In this document: positions 53,286 to 62,230 of the stretch, piece after piece | How positions within the stretch are numbered: position 1 is the stretch's first letter | Layout: each line of letters opens with the position of its first letter | Assembly (NCBI GenBank): GCA_036782995.1 | Contig: DAIPXZ010000003.1 | Span: 124,001-188,000, forward strand | Direction: 5' to 3' | Source: DAIPXZ01 sp036782995 | GTDB lineage: Bacteria; Bacillota; Clostridia; Saccharofermentanales; Saccharofermentanaceae | Length of the DNA stretch: 64,000 bases | Position numbers and translations under genes: made by a program | The notes under the pieces: model-generated | The model's input: only the letters and a program-made list of their open reading frames with translations | The model's database searches: none | Told to the model about the DNA's origin: nothing

Positions 53286-53921
53286 ATGGACAATAGTAAC
53301 GTTTTCATTTTCGACCATCCCCTGATTCAACACAAGATTTCATTACTTCGTGACAAGAGAACGACAACCAAAGAATTTCGTGAACTCGTAGGCGAGCTTG
53401 CGATGTTGATGGCATACGAAGTTACTCGCGATTTGCCGCTTAAGGAAGTGGAAATTGAGACCCCTGTTGCTATCGCAAAGACGAAGGTTCTTGCAGGAAA
53501 GAAGCTTGCCATTGTTCCGATTCTCCGTGCTGGTTTGGGTATGGTTGACGGTATGTTGAACCTCCTTCCTATGGCAAAAGTCGGACACATCGGTCTTTAT
53601 CGCGATCCAAATACATTGACTCCTGTTGAATACTATTGCAAACTCCCGGATGATGTTACCGAGAGAGAAATCGTAATTCTTGACCCGATGCTCGCCACTG
53701 GTGGCTCGGCTTCTGCAGCCGTTTCTTTTCTGAAGAGCCGCGGAATTAAGCAAATTAAATTCATGTGCTTGATTGCTGCTCCGGACGGAATTGAGAAGCT
53801 TCATACAGAACATCCTGATGTACCGATTTTCTGTGCGGCAAAGGACCCGAAGCTTAACGAACATGCATACATCGTACCAGGTCTAGGTGATGCTGGTGAC
53901 AGATTATTCGGCACAAAATAA
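53286..53921 (+). CDS. upp: Uracil phosphoribosyltransferase
   Basis: UPRT (211 aa): uracil plus PRPP to UMP. The PRPP loop ILDPMLATGGSASAAV and the uracil-binding C-terminus VPGLGDAGDRLFGT are present. GGAGG lies before the ATG. Immediately upstream of the ATP synthase operon, as in Bacillus. Confidence 0.96.
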   Translation: MDNSNVFIFDHPLIQHKISLLRDKRTTTKEFRELVGELAMLMAYEVTRDLPLKEVEIETPVAIAKTKVLAGKKLAIVPILRAGLGMVDGMLNLLPMAKVGHIGLYRDPNTLTPVEYYCKLPDDVTEREIVILDPMLATGGSASAAVSFLKSRGIKQIKFMCLIAAPDGIEKLHTEHPDVPIFCAAKDPKLNEHAYIVPGLGDAGDRLFGTK

Positions 53922-53996
53922 ACAGAACGAATACTGAACGTTTTTGGTACATATAGCGAATTGGCGGCGTTGATATTTCTTTATGGGAAAAAAAGG

Positions 53997-54004
53997 GGTA
54001 CAAT
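53997..54004 (+). promoter_or_regulatory. Candidate -10 region of the atp operon
   Basis: GGTACAAT repeats the -10 region before upp. TTGATA at 53970-53975 is too far (23 bases) to be a normal -35 box. A start at about 54011 would place the terminator-like hairpin in the leader. Confidence 0.35.
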
Positions 54005-54027
54005 AACCACGAATTCTGTGATAAATG

Positions 54028-54058
54028 AAGTCCGGAATTTCCGGGCTTCATCTTTTTG
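54028..54058 (+). terminator. Terminator/attenuator hairpin abutting the atpB ribosome-binding site
   Basis: GAAGTCCGGA pairs with TCCGGGCTTC (10 bp, one T-G) around a 3-base loop, followed by ATCTTTTT. It ends where the GGAAGGA of atpB begins. It may terminate upp, or act as an attenuator if the atp promoter lies upstream. Confidence 0.7.
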
Positions 54059-54071
54059 GAAGGAAATGGAT

Positions 54072-54965
54072 ATGGGAACACACTTGATTACCCTAAAAAC
54101 ATCATGGTGGGCGCAATTCTGGGAGGCCTTTGTTGAGAAACTCAAAGGTTCATTCGGAAATGGCAATATTGGTGAAGAGATTCGTCACGGCATATTGCAA
54201 TGGAAAACGGAATTTACCATCGGCGGGAAGGATTTCCTGCTGACGGATGCCGTAATCGTGACATGGATTGCAGTTTTTCTTTTCATTCTTTTGTTAATAT
54301 GGCTGTCTGCACCGAAAAAAAGCGTACCAAAGGGTCGTCAGTTCTTTATGGAATCGGTTGTTTCCCTGATATTAAGCGTATGCAAAAGTAGCGGTATGAA
54401 TGAAAAGCAGGCTGAAACGGTCGCACCGATGGTCGGCACTATTGGTTGCTTTTTGATCGCTTGTAACGTGTCATCACTTTTCAAAATCACACCACCGGCG
54501 AAGAATATTGCATTTCCGTTTGCCCTAGCTTTTTTTACCATTTTTTATGTCATCGGCATTTCCATCCGATTTGTCGGCGTAAAGGGTTTTATCGGCTCGC
54601 TTTTGGATCCGACTCCGGTGATGTTTCCGTTCAAGATTATCGACTATATCATCAAGCCAATGTCGTTGGCACTTCGTCTTTTCGGTAATATTTTTGGTTC
54701 TTTCATTTTGATGGAATTCTTGTATTTGGTCATCCCGCTTATCGTACCAGGTATTTTCGGACTCTGGTTTGATTTGGCGGATGGAATTTTGCAAGCAGTC
54801 GTATTCTCCTACTTAACGATGTCGTATATCGGCGAAATCGTCGAGGGAGCGGAGGCCCACAAGGAACACGCGGCGGAGAAGGCGAAAGCAAAGGCCGAGA
54901 TGAAAGCACAAAAAGCACTCGAGGAGAAAACTATTCAGGAAACAGAGGCCGTTGCGGCGAAATAA
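54072..54965 (+). CDS. atpB: ATP synthase subunit a
   Basis: F0 subunit a (297 aa), the stator half of the ion channel. The essential Arg is in PMSLALRLFGNIFGSF. Five to six transmembrane helices follow a soluble N-terminus of about 55 residues. Beyond the last helix a charged Ala/Lys/Glu-rich tail of about 40 residues (AEAHKEHAAEKAKAKAEMKA and onward) is unusual for subunit a. ATG at 54072 is favoured by the 7-base gap from GGAAGGA; ATG at 54066 is too close. Confidence 0.93.
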   Translation: MGTHLITLKTSWWAQFWEAFVEKLKGSFGNGNIGEEIRHGILQWKTEFTIGGKDFLLTDAVIVTWIAVFLFILLLIWLSAPKKSVPKGRQFFMESVVSLILSVCKSSGMNEKQAETVAPMVGTIGCFLIACNVSSLFKITPPAKNIAFPFALAFFTIFYVIGISIRFVGVKGFIGSLLDPTPVMFPFKIIDYIIKPMSLALRLFGNIFGSFILMEFLYLVIPLIVPGIFGLWFDLADGILQAVVFSYLTMSYIGEIVEGAEAHKEHAAEKAKAKAEMKAQKALEEKTIQETEAVAAK

Positions 54966-55015
54966 CTATTTATAAACGATTCATTTGAAATAACGGACTA
55001 ACGGAGGAAAAAGTT

Positions 55016-55300
55016 ATGAATTATCTTATGACATTGCAGAATGCAGCACTTCAAGTAGCTCAGTTTGAAATCGACCCGAAAGGACTTGCCGGACTTGGTG
55101 CAGGTCTCGCAATTGGACTTGGTGCATGTGGTGCGGCTTTAGGTATGGGTATTGCCGCTGGTAAAGCACTCGAATCGGCTGCACGTCAACCAGAGCTGTT
55201 TGGAAAGTTGCAAACTCTTCTTTTAACATCGATTGTTTTTATGGAGTCCATCGCCATTTATGCGTTGGTCGTAAGCTTGCTTCTCATCTTTACATTCTGA
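55016..55300 (+). CDS. atpE: ATP synthase subunit c
   Basis: Rotor-ring subunit (94 aa), two helices joined by the polar loop ARQPE. Glycine-rich helix 1 (GLGAGLAIGLGACGAALGMG). The ion-binding carboxylate is E77 in VFMESIAIYALV, followed by S78 and with Y82, as in Na+-type rings; but the helix-1 Gln of the Na+ signature is Met44, and the Thr after E-S is Ile79. The sequence therefore does not carry a full Na+ signature. GGAGG precedes the ATG. Confidence 0.95.
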   Translation: MNYLMTLQNAALQVAQFEIDPKGLAGLGAGLAIGLGACGAALGMGIAAGKALESAARQPELFGKLQTLLLTSIVFMESIAIYALVVSLLLIFTF

Positions 55301-55373
55301 TGCAAAGTAGAAAATAACGCTTTTCTTTCTTCGTGCATAACGAGAAGTATTAAGCGAAGCAGAGGTAGTAGAC

Positions 55374-55976
55374 ATGTATATTGACTCAATTCCATTCACA
55401 GAGAGCCTTATGATGGCCGCGAAATTTGTTCTTGCAGCAACAGAAGAAGTCGTCGAAGAATCGTCACTTTTGTCGCCAGATCAGTTCGCTGGATATGCGG
55501 TAACGGCGTTATTCACGATTATCAACGTTCTTGCGGCTTTCTTTATTCTAAAGCTGTTTGTTTTCAAGCCGATAATTAAGATGATGCGCAAATGTCAGGA
55601 AGCGATGGCTGCTGAGATTTCTTCGACTGAAGAAAACAGCAAAGCGGCGTCGGAGCTTTTGGCTGAAGCCAAGAAGAAAACGGATGCAACACATGGTGAA
55701 GCGGCGGCTATTCTTTCCGAGGCACGTGTTCAAGCTGAAAAGCAAGCAGATACCATTATTGCCAATGCAAGAGCGGAAGCAAGTGGAATTATCGAACGCG
55801 CTGAAGAAGAAGCAAAACACACCCATGATACCATGTTGGAACAAATGAAGGATGAAGTGGCCGATTTGGCAGTATCCATTGCAACGAAGGTCATTGGTTC
55901 TTTAGCCGACGAGGCTGTGTTGAAAGAAATGAGCACGGCAGAAGTAGCCAAAGCAATAAAGACGGAAGGTGAATAA
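55374..55976 (+). CDS. atpF: ATP synthase subunit b
   Basis: Stator stalk subunit (200 aa): a transmembrane helix (about 49-69, VTALFTIINVLAAFFILKLFV) followed by a long charged coiled-coil (70-185) and a C-terminal VADLAVSIATKVIGSLAD, the part that would meet delta. The 45 residues before the helix are longer than usual (about 8-25). AGAGG precedes the ATG at 55374. Only 2 bases separate it from the delta-alpha fusion gene. Confidence 0.92.
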   Translation: MYIDSIPFTESLMMAAKFVLAATEEVVEESSLLSPDQFAGYAVTALFTIINVLAAFFILKLFVFKPIIKMMRKCQEAMAAEISSTEENSKAASELLAEAKKKTDATHGEAAAILSEARVQAEKQADTIIANARAEASGIIERAEEEAKHTHDTMLEQMKDEVADLAVSIATKVIGSLADEAVLKEMSTAEVAKAIKTEGE

Positions 55977-55978
55977 GC

Positions 55979-57934
55979 TTGAGTGAGAATGGTGTTTTCC
56001 AAGAAATTCGAATTGTCACCGCGAAAGAACTCACACCGGAGCGCATCGCTGTCATTGCACAGCGTTTCACGGAGCATTTTCATATTTCTGGGTATTCAGT
56101 AAAGCAAGAAAGAGACGCCTCGCTCATCGACGGCTTTGTTATTTTTGCGTCTGGATATCGATATGACTACAGCGTGAAGGGGCAGTTGAAACGTATCGCG
56201 ACCTATCTCAAAAATGACCGCGAAAACGACCAATCGGCCCCCATCAGTGATGAGACAGCTCCGGTAAAAATTCGTCGTTCCATCGACGCGGCACTCAGTG
56301 AGTTTTCGGAGGATCCGGCGGCTTTGTTCGGCATGGATTCTTTCTGGGATGTAGATGCCTCTGAAGTGGTTGAAGAATCGAATAATGATATTGCGGAACA
56401 AATAAAAAATGGTAAGGTTTCTCCATCAGTTCGTGAACACATGCTGGATGGCTTTGCACAAGCATCCACCATTGAAGAGATTGGTCAAGTAGCCAGCGTC
56501 AGTGACGGTGTGGCGATGGTTACCGGTATTGATAAATGTGTAGCGAGCGAATTGATTCGTTTCTCAAATGAAACGTATGGTATTGCGATGAATTTGGAGC
56601 CTTCGAAAGTCGGTGTCGTTCTTCTTGGCGATGCATCGGGCGTTGTAGAGGGCACACTTTGCAAACGTACAGGAAAACCGGTATCCATTCCGGTCGGCAG
56701 AAATATGCTCGGACGTGTTGTTGATCCGTTGGGTAACCCGATTGACGGCAAAGGCATTATCCGCACATCAGAAACGCGACCGATTGAATATGAGGCACCG
56801 GGCATTATAGATCGTTCACCGGTAAATCGGCCTTTGCAAACTGGCATTACGGCTATTGACGCCATGACTCCGATTGGACGCGGCCAGCGCGAATTACTTA
56901 TCGGTGACCGTCAAACCGGAAAAACGGCAATTGCAATCGATACTATTATCAACCAACGCGGCAAGAACGTGCTTTGTGTATATGTGGCCATCGGACAGAA
57001 GATGTCGACCATCGTTCAAGTGGTGAATACCTTGGAGAAGCATAATGCTCTTTCCTATACAGTCGTTGTAGCAGCAAGTGCTTCCGACCAAGCTTCGTTA
57101 CAATACATAGCGCCTTATGCGGGATGTGCTATTGCAGAAGAGTTCATGTACAACGACCACGACGATGTGCTTATCATATATGATGACTTAACGAAACACG
57201 CACAGGCATATCGTGCAATATCGTTACTTCTTCGTCGACCACCGGGACGTGAAGCATATCCTGGAGACGTATTCTATTTGCATTCGAGACTTTTGGAACG
57301 TGCGGCAAAGCTCGAGGAATCGCGAGGCGGCTCGATTACCGCAATACCGATTATCGAGACCTTAGGCGGTGATATTTCGGCATATATTCCGACCAATGTC
57401 ATCTCCATTACAGATGGTCAGATATATCTCGAATCCGAACTCTTTTTCTCGGGTCAACGCCCAGCAATCAATGTGGGATTATCGGTATCTCGTGTCGGCG
57501 GTGCGGCGCAAACCAAGGCGATGAAGAAGGTGGCTGGACCACTTCGTATTTCACTGGCGCAAGCTCGTGAGATGGCGGCATTTGCGCAATTTGGATCTGA
57601 TCTTGATGAGAATACGAGAAAGCAACTGAAACGCGGTATCGTTTTGAACGAAGTTTTGAAACAGGAACAATACAGTGCACTCCAAATGGAAGAACAGGTG
57701 GCAATCCTTTATTTAGCTACGAGCGAGAAGCTTTCTTTTTTGGAGCGTGAAGACGTAAAAGAATATGCACTTGAATTCCTTCGTCGCATACGCGCACTTC
57801 ATCCTGAAGTGCTGGATAAAATTTCAAATGACTTAGTATTCGACGATGAAAGCAAAGCACAAATCGATAAATTGGAAGAAGAATACCATTCGGTATTCCT
57901 TGCGGAACATCCAGAGTATGAAGAGGAAACCTAA
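55979..57934 (+). CDS. atpA: ATP synthase delta(C-terminal domain)-alpha fusion subunit
   Basis: A 651-aa protein. From about residue 150 it is a complete alpha subunit (GVAMVTGID; P-loop GDRQTGKT 309-316; later SRVGGAAQTKAMKKVAG). Residues 9-78 match the C-terminal domain of delta/OSCP: TAKELTPERI, D46-x-S48-L-I-x-G-F, and DYSVKGQLKRI. A charged linker (79-150) joins them. The delta N-terminal six-helix domain is absent, and no separate atpH exists. TTG at 55979 has GGAAGGTGA at 8 bases; internal Met119 and Met155 have no ribosome-binding site. In normal F1 one delta sits on three alphas; here each alpha would bring its own b-binding domain. Confidence 0.9.
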   Translation: MSENGVFQEIRIVTAKELTPERIAVIAQRFTEHFHISGYSVKQERDASLIDGFVIFASGYRYDYSVKGQLKRIATYLKNDRENDQSAPISDETAPVKIRRSIDAALSEFSEDPAALFGMDSFWDVDASEVVEESNNDIAEQIKNGKVSPSVREHMLDGFAQASTIEEIGQVASVSDGVAMVTGIDKCVASELIRFSNETYGIAMNLEPSKVGVVLLGDASGVVEGTLCKRTGKPVSIPVGRNMLGRVVDPLGNPIDGKGIIRTSETRPIEYEAPGIIDRSPVNRPLQTGITAIDAMTPIGRGQRELLIGDRQTGKTAIAIDTIINQRGKNVLCVYVAIGQKMSTIVQVVNTLEKHNALSYTVVVAASASDQASLQYIAPYAGCAIAEEFMYNDHDDVLIIYDDLTKHAQAYRAISLLLRRPPGREAYPGDVFYLHSRLLERAAKLEESRGGSITAIPIIETLGGDISAYIPTNVISITDGQIYLESELFFSGQRPAINVGLSVSRVGGAAQTKAMKKVAGPLRISLAQAREMAAFAQFGSDLDENTRKQLKRGIVLNEVLKQEQYSALQMEEQVAILYLATSEKLSFLEREDVKEYALEFLRRIRALHPEVLDKISNDLVFDDESKAQIDKLEEEYHSVFLAEHPEYEEET

Positions 57935-57940
57935 TCAATC

Positions 57941-58882
57941 ATGGAGAATCTCAACGAAATTAAGAAACGAATCAGAAGCGTTAATCAAATCGGAGAGCTG
58001 ACTCGTGCCATGCAATTGGTAAGTGCCGCTAAAATGCGGAAATCCAGAGCGCAACACGATCTCGTCTATCCTTTCTTTTCGCTATGTGCCGAAAGCATGC
58101 TTGAGATTCAGCGTTGTACGCAAGATATTGACAACCCGTTTTTTCATTTGCGCGAAAAGAAGCCAGGTGAAACATGGAAGATTGGTTATTTCGTATTGAC
58201 AGGAGACCAGGGCCTCGCAGGTGCATACAATAACAACGTCGTCCGAATTGCGGAAGAACACATTCAAACCAAGGTTCTCGAAAATACGAAAAAGGGAATA
58301 CGCACAGATTATACCTTATATGTTTTCGGTGGACTTGGCGCGGATAAACTGATTCGCGACGGCTACAATGTGGACCCGGAGTTCTCTTTCCCGATTTCGG
58401 AGCCTACTTATTATCAAGCACGTAGTGTTGCCAATATCATCCGAAGGAAATATTTGGATGGAGAATTTGACCTGGTTTATGTTATCTATACCAAGATGGA
58501 ATCGGCGATTAACATGAAACCGCAAATCTCTCGTGTCGTTCCCGTAAATACCAAGGCATTAAAGTCTATTCTTCCGGAGGGATTGGATGACGCGGGTATC
58601 GCTCTGGAGGCTGCTTCAGAATTGGATTATCATCCAAATGCTAATGCTGTTTTTGCCTTCCTTATCGATACATACTTAAACGCAATGCTCTATGGCGCTA
58701 TGGTAGACGCATATGCGAGTGAACAAACGGCGCGTATGACCGCGATGGACAATGCAACAAAAAATGCCGACGATATGATGAAAGAACTCACACTGAAATC
58801 GAACCAAGCACGTCAGGCGAAAATAACAAACGAACTGATTGAAATCGTAAATGGTGCCAATCAGGTCACAAACGATCAGTAA
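57941..58882 (+). CDS. atpG: ATP synthase subunit gamma
   Basis: Central rotor shaft (313 aa). N-terminal helix LNEIKKRIRSVNQIGELTRAMQLVSAAKM (in parts), TGDQGLAGAYNNNV, and C-terminal RMTAMDNATKNADDMMKELTL. About 25 residues longer than many gammas, mainly in loops after residue 40 (DIDNPFFHLREKKPGE). GAGGAA precedes the ATG. Confidence 0.95.
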   Translation: MENLNEIKKRIRSVNQIGELTRAMQLVSAAKMRKSRAQHDLVYPFFSLCAESMLEIQRCTQDIDNPFFHLREKKPGETWKIGYFVLTGDQGLAGAYNNNVVRIAEEHIQTKVLENTKKGIRTDYTLYVFGGLGADKLIRDGYNVDPEFSFPISEPTYYQARSVANIIRRKYLDGEFDLVYVIYTKMESAINMKPQISRVVPVNTKALKSILPEGLDDAGIALEAASELDYHPNANAVFAFLIDTYLNAMLYGAMVDAYASEQTARMTAMDNATKNADDMMKELTLKSNQARQAKITNELIEIVNGANQVTNDQ

Positions 58883-58897
58883 AGTAGAGGTAGCACT

Positions 58898-60283
58898 ATG
58901 TCGACAGGATATGTCACACAAATTATCGGACCGGTTATCGATTGTAAGTTCGACGAGCATCAGATTCCGGAAATCAACCACGCCGTAAAAATTGAGAAAC
59001 AAGGCGAGTGGATATTTGCCGAGGTTCTGCAACAAAGAGGGCAGGGTGTTGTTCGTTGTGTTTCGTTCGAAGCGACTGAAGGCTTGATGAGAGGCGCACA
59101 GGTTGAAGATACTGGTGCGGCTATTAAAGTTCCCGTAGGTGAGAAGATTACCGGACGTATTTTTGATGCGCTTGGTCGACCGATTGATAAAGGACCTGAT
59201 GTCAATGCGGAATCCTATTGGCCGATTCACCGAAAAGCTCCGTCCTTTACCGATCAATACCCGTCCGAAACCGTATTGGAAACGGGCATTAAAGTTATCG
59301 ACCTGTTAGTCCCGTTTTGTCGTGGTGGTAAAATCGGACTATTCGGCGGTGCTGGCGTTGGCAAAACGGTCCTCATCCTTGAACTGATTCGTAATATTGC
59401 ATCAGAACATGGCGGCTTCTCCGTTTTTACCGGTGTTGGCGAACGTTCTCGTGAAGGTAACGACTTATGGAATGAGATGAAGGCATCCGGTGTTCTCGAT
59501 AAAACCGTCATGGTATTCGGTCAAATGAACGAAACCAGTGGTGCAAGAATGAGAGCTCCGCTTACCGGTCTTACTATGGCGGAGTATTTCCGTGATGAGA
59601 AGAAGAGAGATGTTCTTCTCTTTATTGATAATATTTATCGTTTTGTGCAAGCCGGTTCTGAAGTATCGGCACTTCTTGGACGTATTCCTTCCGCAGTTGG
59701 TTATCAGCCGACATTGGCAAATGAAGTCGGTGACCTTCAGGAAAGAATTACATCAACAAAAGATGGTTCAATCACCTCCATTCAGGCAGTTTATGTTCCG
59801 GCAGATGACCTGACTGACCCGGCACCGGCAACGACATTCGGACATTTGGACGCGAATATCGTTCTTTCTCGTTCGGTCGTTGAGCTTGGTATTTATCCAG
59901 CCGTAGATCCGCTCGAATCTTCATCGCGTATTCTTACCGAAAGCGTCGTTGGCAGAGAACACTATCACGTCGCACGTATGGTTCAGGAAACCTTGCAACG
60001 TTATAAGGAATTACAAGATATCATTGCGATTCTCGGTATGGAAGAACTGGGCGAGAAAGACAGAAAAATCGTAACCCGCGCCAGAAAGGTGCAAAAGTAT
60101 TTATCGCAGCCCTTCTTTGTGACCGCAGATTCTACTGGTTATGCTCCGCGTTATGTTCCGATTGAAAAGACGGTTAACGCATTCGGCGAGATTATATCCG
60201 GTTCACTTGATCATATACCAGAACAACATTTCTTTATGAAGGGTGATATCGATGATGTTTTGGCTTCTTACAAAAACGGCTGA
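58898..60283 (+). CDS. atpD: ATP synthase subunit beta
   Basis: Catalytic subunit (461 aa). P-loop GGAGVGKTVL, GERSREGNDL with catalytic Glu, FIDNIYRFVQAGSEVSALLGR and VPADDLTDPAPATTF. Near-canonical, with HLDANIVLSR where most betas have HLDATTVLSR. AGAGGTAG precedes the ATG. It follows atpG by 15 bases. Confidence 0.97.
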   Translation: MSTGYVTQIIGPVIDCKFDEHQIPEINHAVKIEKQGEWIFAEVLQQRGQGVVRCVSFEATEGLMRGAQVEDTGAAIKVPVGEKITGRIFDALGRPIDKGPDVNAESYWPIHRKAPSFTDQYPSETVLETGIKVIDLLVPFCRGGKIGLFGGAGVGKTVLILELIRNIASEHGGFSVFTGVGERSREGNDLWNEMKASGVLDKTVMVFGQMNETSGARMRAPLTGLTMAEYFRDEKKRDVLLFIDNIYRFVQAGSEVSALLGRIPSAVGYQPTLANEVGDLQERITSTKDGSITSIQAVYVPADDLTDPAPATTFGHLDANIVLSRSVVELGIYPAVDPLESSSRILTESVVGREHYHVARMVQETLQRYKELQDIIAILGMEELGEKDRKIVTRARKVQKYLSQPFFVTADSTGYAPRYVPIEKTVNAFGEIISGSLDHIPEQHFFMKGDIDDVLASYKNG

Positions 60284-60351
60284 TTACACCTGATTTGCAA
60301 ATGGTTTTCACACGAAGCCTATAGAGAAATTACGAAATATTGGGAGCTTGC

Positions 60352-60813
60352 ATGGCAAAGACTGAAGAAAAAAATACAATGATGCTCGAAGTCGTTACTC
60401 CTTACCAACACTTTTATGAAGGTCGGGTCGATTCCGTGACTCTTTCGACATTGGATGGTGAATTGGGCATTTGTCCTGGTCACTCTCCTTTAGTTGTTGC
60501 GTTAACACCGGGCATCTCCAGAATTGTCGAGAATAGCAAGACCAAATATGCCGTTATGACAGAAGGCTATGCAGAAATCGGACAACATATCGTCGTTGTC
60601 GTTTGCAATGCTGCTGAATGGCCAGAGGATATCGATGTTGCACGAGCCAGAGCCGCATTTGACCGTGCAAGCAAACGGTATCATGATGCGAAGACGGAGT
60701 CCGATGCTCAAGTCTATGCACGTCATTCTATTCGACGGGCACGTGTCCGCATTAAGGCAGTTGAAATGTATGGGACAGATAAGCAAAAGGAACATTTCAA
60801 TAAAACGGAATGA
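60352..60813 (+). CDS. atpC: ATP synthase subunit epsilon
   Basis: Rotor subunit that couples and regulates F1 (153 aa). The beta-sandwich (VVTPYQHFYEGRVDSVTL, DGELGICPGHSPLVVAL) is followed by the helical hairpin rich in Arg and Ala. ATG at 60352 follows GGGAG; in-frame TTG at 60340 overlaps it. The next gene on the other strand begins its stop codon at the very next base, without a terminator in between. Confidence 0.93.
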   Translation: MAKTEEKNTMMLEVVTPYQHFYEGRVDSVTLSTLDGELGICPGHSPLVVALTPGISRIVENSKTKYAVMTEGYAEIGQHIVVVVCNAAEWPEDIDVARARAAFDRASKRYHDAKTESDAQVYARHSIRRARVRIKAVEMYGTDKQKEHFNKTE

Positions 60814-62013
60814 CTAATAGTAATGTGCTTCAAATTCCAAATCTCCTAATCCGATAATATCGCCGTCTTCTATAGGGACGGCATTTCTTTTGGTCACTTT
60901 TCGTCGATTTACGTATGTGTTCTTCTCTGCAGATATTGCTTCAATATTCATGCCTTTTTCGTCTCTCACAAAAAGCGCATGACGATAAGCCAGTGATGCG
61001 TCAGCAATGCAATAGTCACATAAATCCGAGTCGCTCCCTACAAGAAATCGATCGGTCCAGATAACGAATCTTCGCATTGGCTTCTCGTGAGATTGTGGTT
61101 GGGGCAATTCGATGAATTGAATCGGATGAAAGCCCATCATCAGGTTCGGCGTATTTCCATTTGTTCGCCATTCTTCGGGAAAAAGAAGCCGTGTTTCTCT
61201 TTCTTTCCGATTCTCTAATACCCTCTTTTGTATTTCTTGCTTTTTGCGTTTTTTCCTTTTGGCAGATACTAACATATAGGAAACCGAGATCAAATTGATG
61301 AGTATAAAAATGATGGAGAGAAGCTTTGTCGAAATAATTCTAGCAGACACTTGATTTTGTAAAACCGACAAGGCGATGAAGAAGAACGGAAATGAAATTG
61401 CCCACATAATGAATTGAAGGTCTTCTGCGTGCAATTTATCACGTTTCACAGACAAAAAATCGGAATGTAAATATCGAATTAGTCCCTTTTCATCATTCTG
61501 CCGAAAGAATGCAAGAAGATTTTCTTTCTCCTCTTCCGGATAGAATTCGTCAATAAATGAATCCCCCAGCAAAGTGTCGATTGCATCCGTCGAAAAGGCA
61601 GATAATAGACATACTTGTTGATCCATGACAGAACGTAGCGGAGTATACCAACACATAATGGAATCCTTTTCTGCATCGAAAAATATGTGTTCTACATCAA
61701 AAAGAATGGCTGCCGGACACATTGCGTAGTCTAAACTGATGCACAAATCCTCCCAAAAACGCGAAAAGAGACGTTTCCAATGTTTCTTGATGTATTGCTT
61801 TTGTGATTTGTTTAATTTGGAGAAGGCGGTTCGTTGATTAACGTCATAAAGAAGCTGCTGAGAAACAGAAACATTTCGCATATATACGGGAATAAAGCAA
61901 GAGACGAGGTCTGTTTGCAATATCTCAAGCGCGTGCAAAACGACCTCCTCGTCTTGTTTCAAATTAAGTATATACAGTCGTCCTTTTTCATTTTGTTTAG
62001 TATCCGGAGTCAT
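60814..62013 (-). CDS. DUF6382/FHA-domain membrane protein of the Tad locus
   Basis: A 399-aa protein. The N-terminal ~200 residues resemble DUF6382, a domain often found in Tad loci of Clostridia. Two hydrophobic segments (about 203-222 and 226-246) lead to a basic stretch and a C-terminal FHA domain (about 315-399): FLVGSD, then NTYVNRRKVTKRN and VPIEDGDIIGLGDLEF, which binds phospho-Thr in other proteins. GAGGTG precedes the ATG. It is last in the minus-strand Tad operon. A signalling or assembly role is inference. Confidence 0.75.
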   Translation of the reverse strand: MTPDTKQNEKGRLYILNLKQDEEVVLHALEILQTDLVSCFIPVYMRNVSVSQQLLYDVNQRTAFSKLNKSQKQYIKKHWKRLFSRFWEDLCISLDYAMCPAAILFDVEHIFFDAEKDSIMCWYTPLRSVMDQQVCLLSAFSTDAIDTLLGDSFIDEFYPEEEKENLLAFFRQNDEKGLIRYLHSDFLSVKRDKLHAEDLQFIMWAISFPFFFIALSVLQNQVSARIISTKLLSIIFILINLISVSYMLVSAKRKKRKKQEIQKRVLENRKERETRLLFPEEWRTNGNTPNLMMGFHPIQFIELPQPQSHEKPMRRFVIWTDRFLVGSDSDLCDYCIADASLAYRHALFVRDEKGMNIEAISAEKNTYVNRRKVTKRNAVPIEDGDIIGLGDLEFEAHYY

Positions 62014-62029
62014 TGATTACACCTCTTAT

Positions 62030-62212
62030 TTACAAAGATCCGATAACATTTTCATCGTTAAACACATAATCCATAATTGAGTTTGCATATCCCGTGAGTG
62101 CAGTTCTAAAGATGAGGGCGAGAGAAACCAAAATTGCGATGATGATGACGACTTCTACGGTTCCCATGCCGTGAGTAGAGAGATTTTTTTTGTAACGTGT
62201 CGATTTCTTCAT
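62030..62212 (-). CDS. Flp-type (Flp1-like) prepilin
   Basis: A 60-aa putative pilin with a class III-type signal: a basic leader, then G-MGTVE with Glu at +5 of the mature form and a hydrophobic stretch (VEVVIIIAILVSLALIF). Expected to be cut by a prepilin peptidase and assembled by the Tad machinery encoded next to it. AAAGGAAG precedes the ATG. Confidence 0.85.
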   Translation of the reverse strand: MKKSTRYKKNLSTHGMGTVEVVIIIAILVSLALIFRTALTGYANSIMDYVFNDENVIGSL

Positions 62213-62230
62213 AAAAACACTTCCTTTCGA

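Noticed and set aside
55016..55300. Fully Na+-type ATP synthase
   Set aside because: The helix-1 Gln and the Thr after Glu-Ser are replaced, so the signature is incomplete.
56333..57934. Alpha subunit starting at internal Met119 or Met155
   Set aside because: Neither has a ribosome-binding site, whereas TTG 55979 does, and the sequence upstream of them matches delta.
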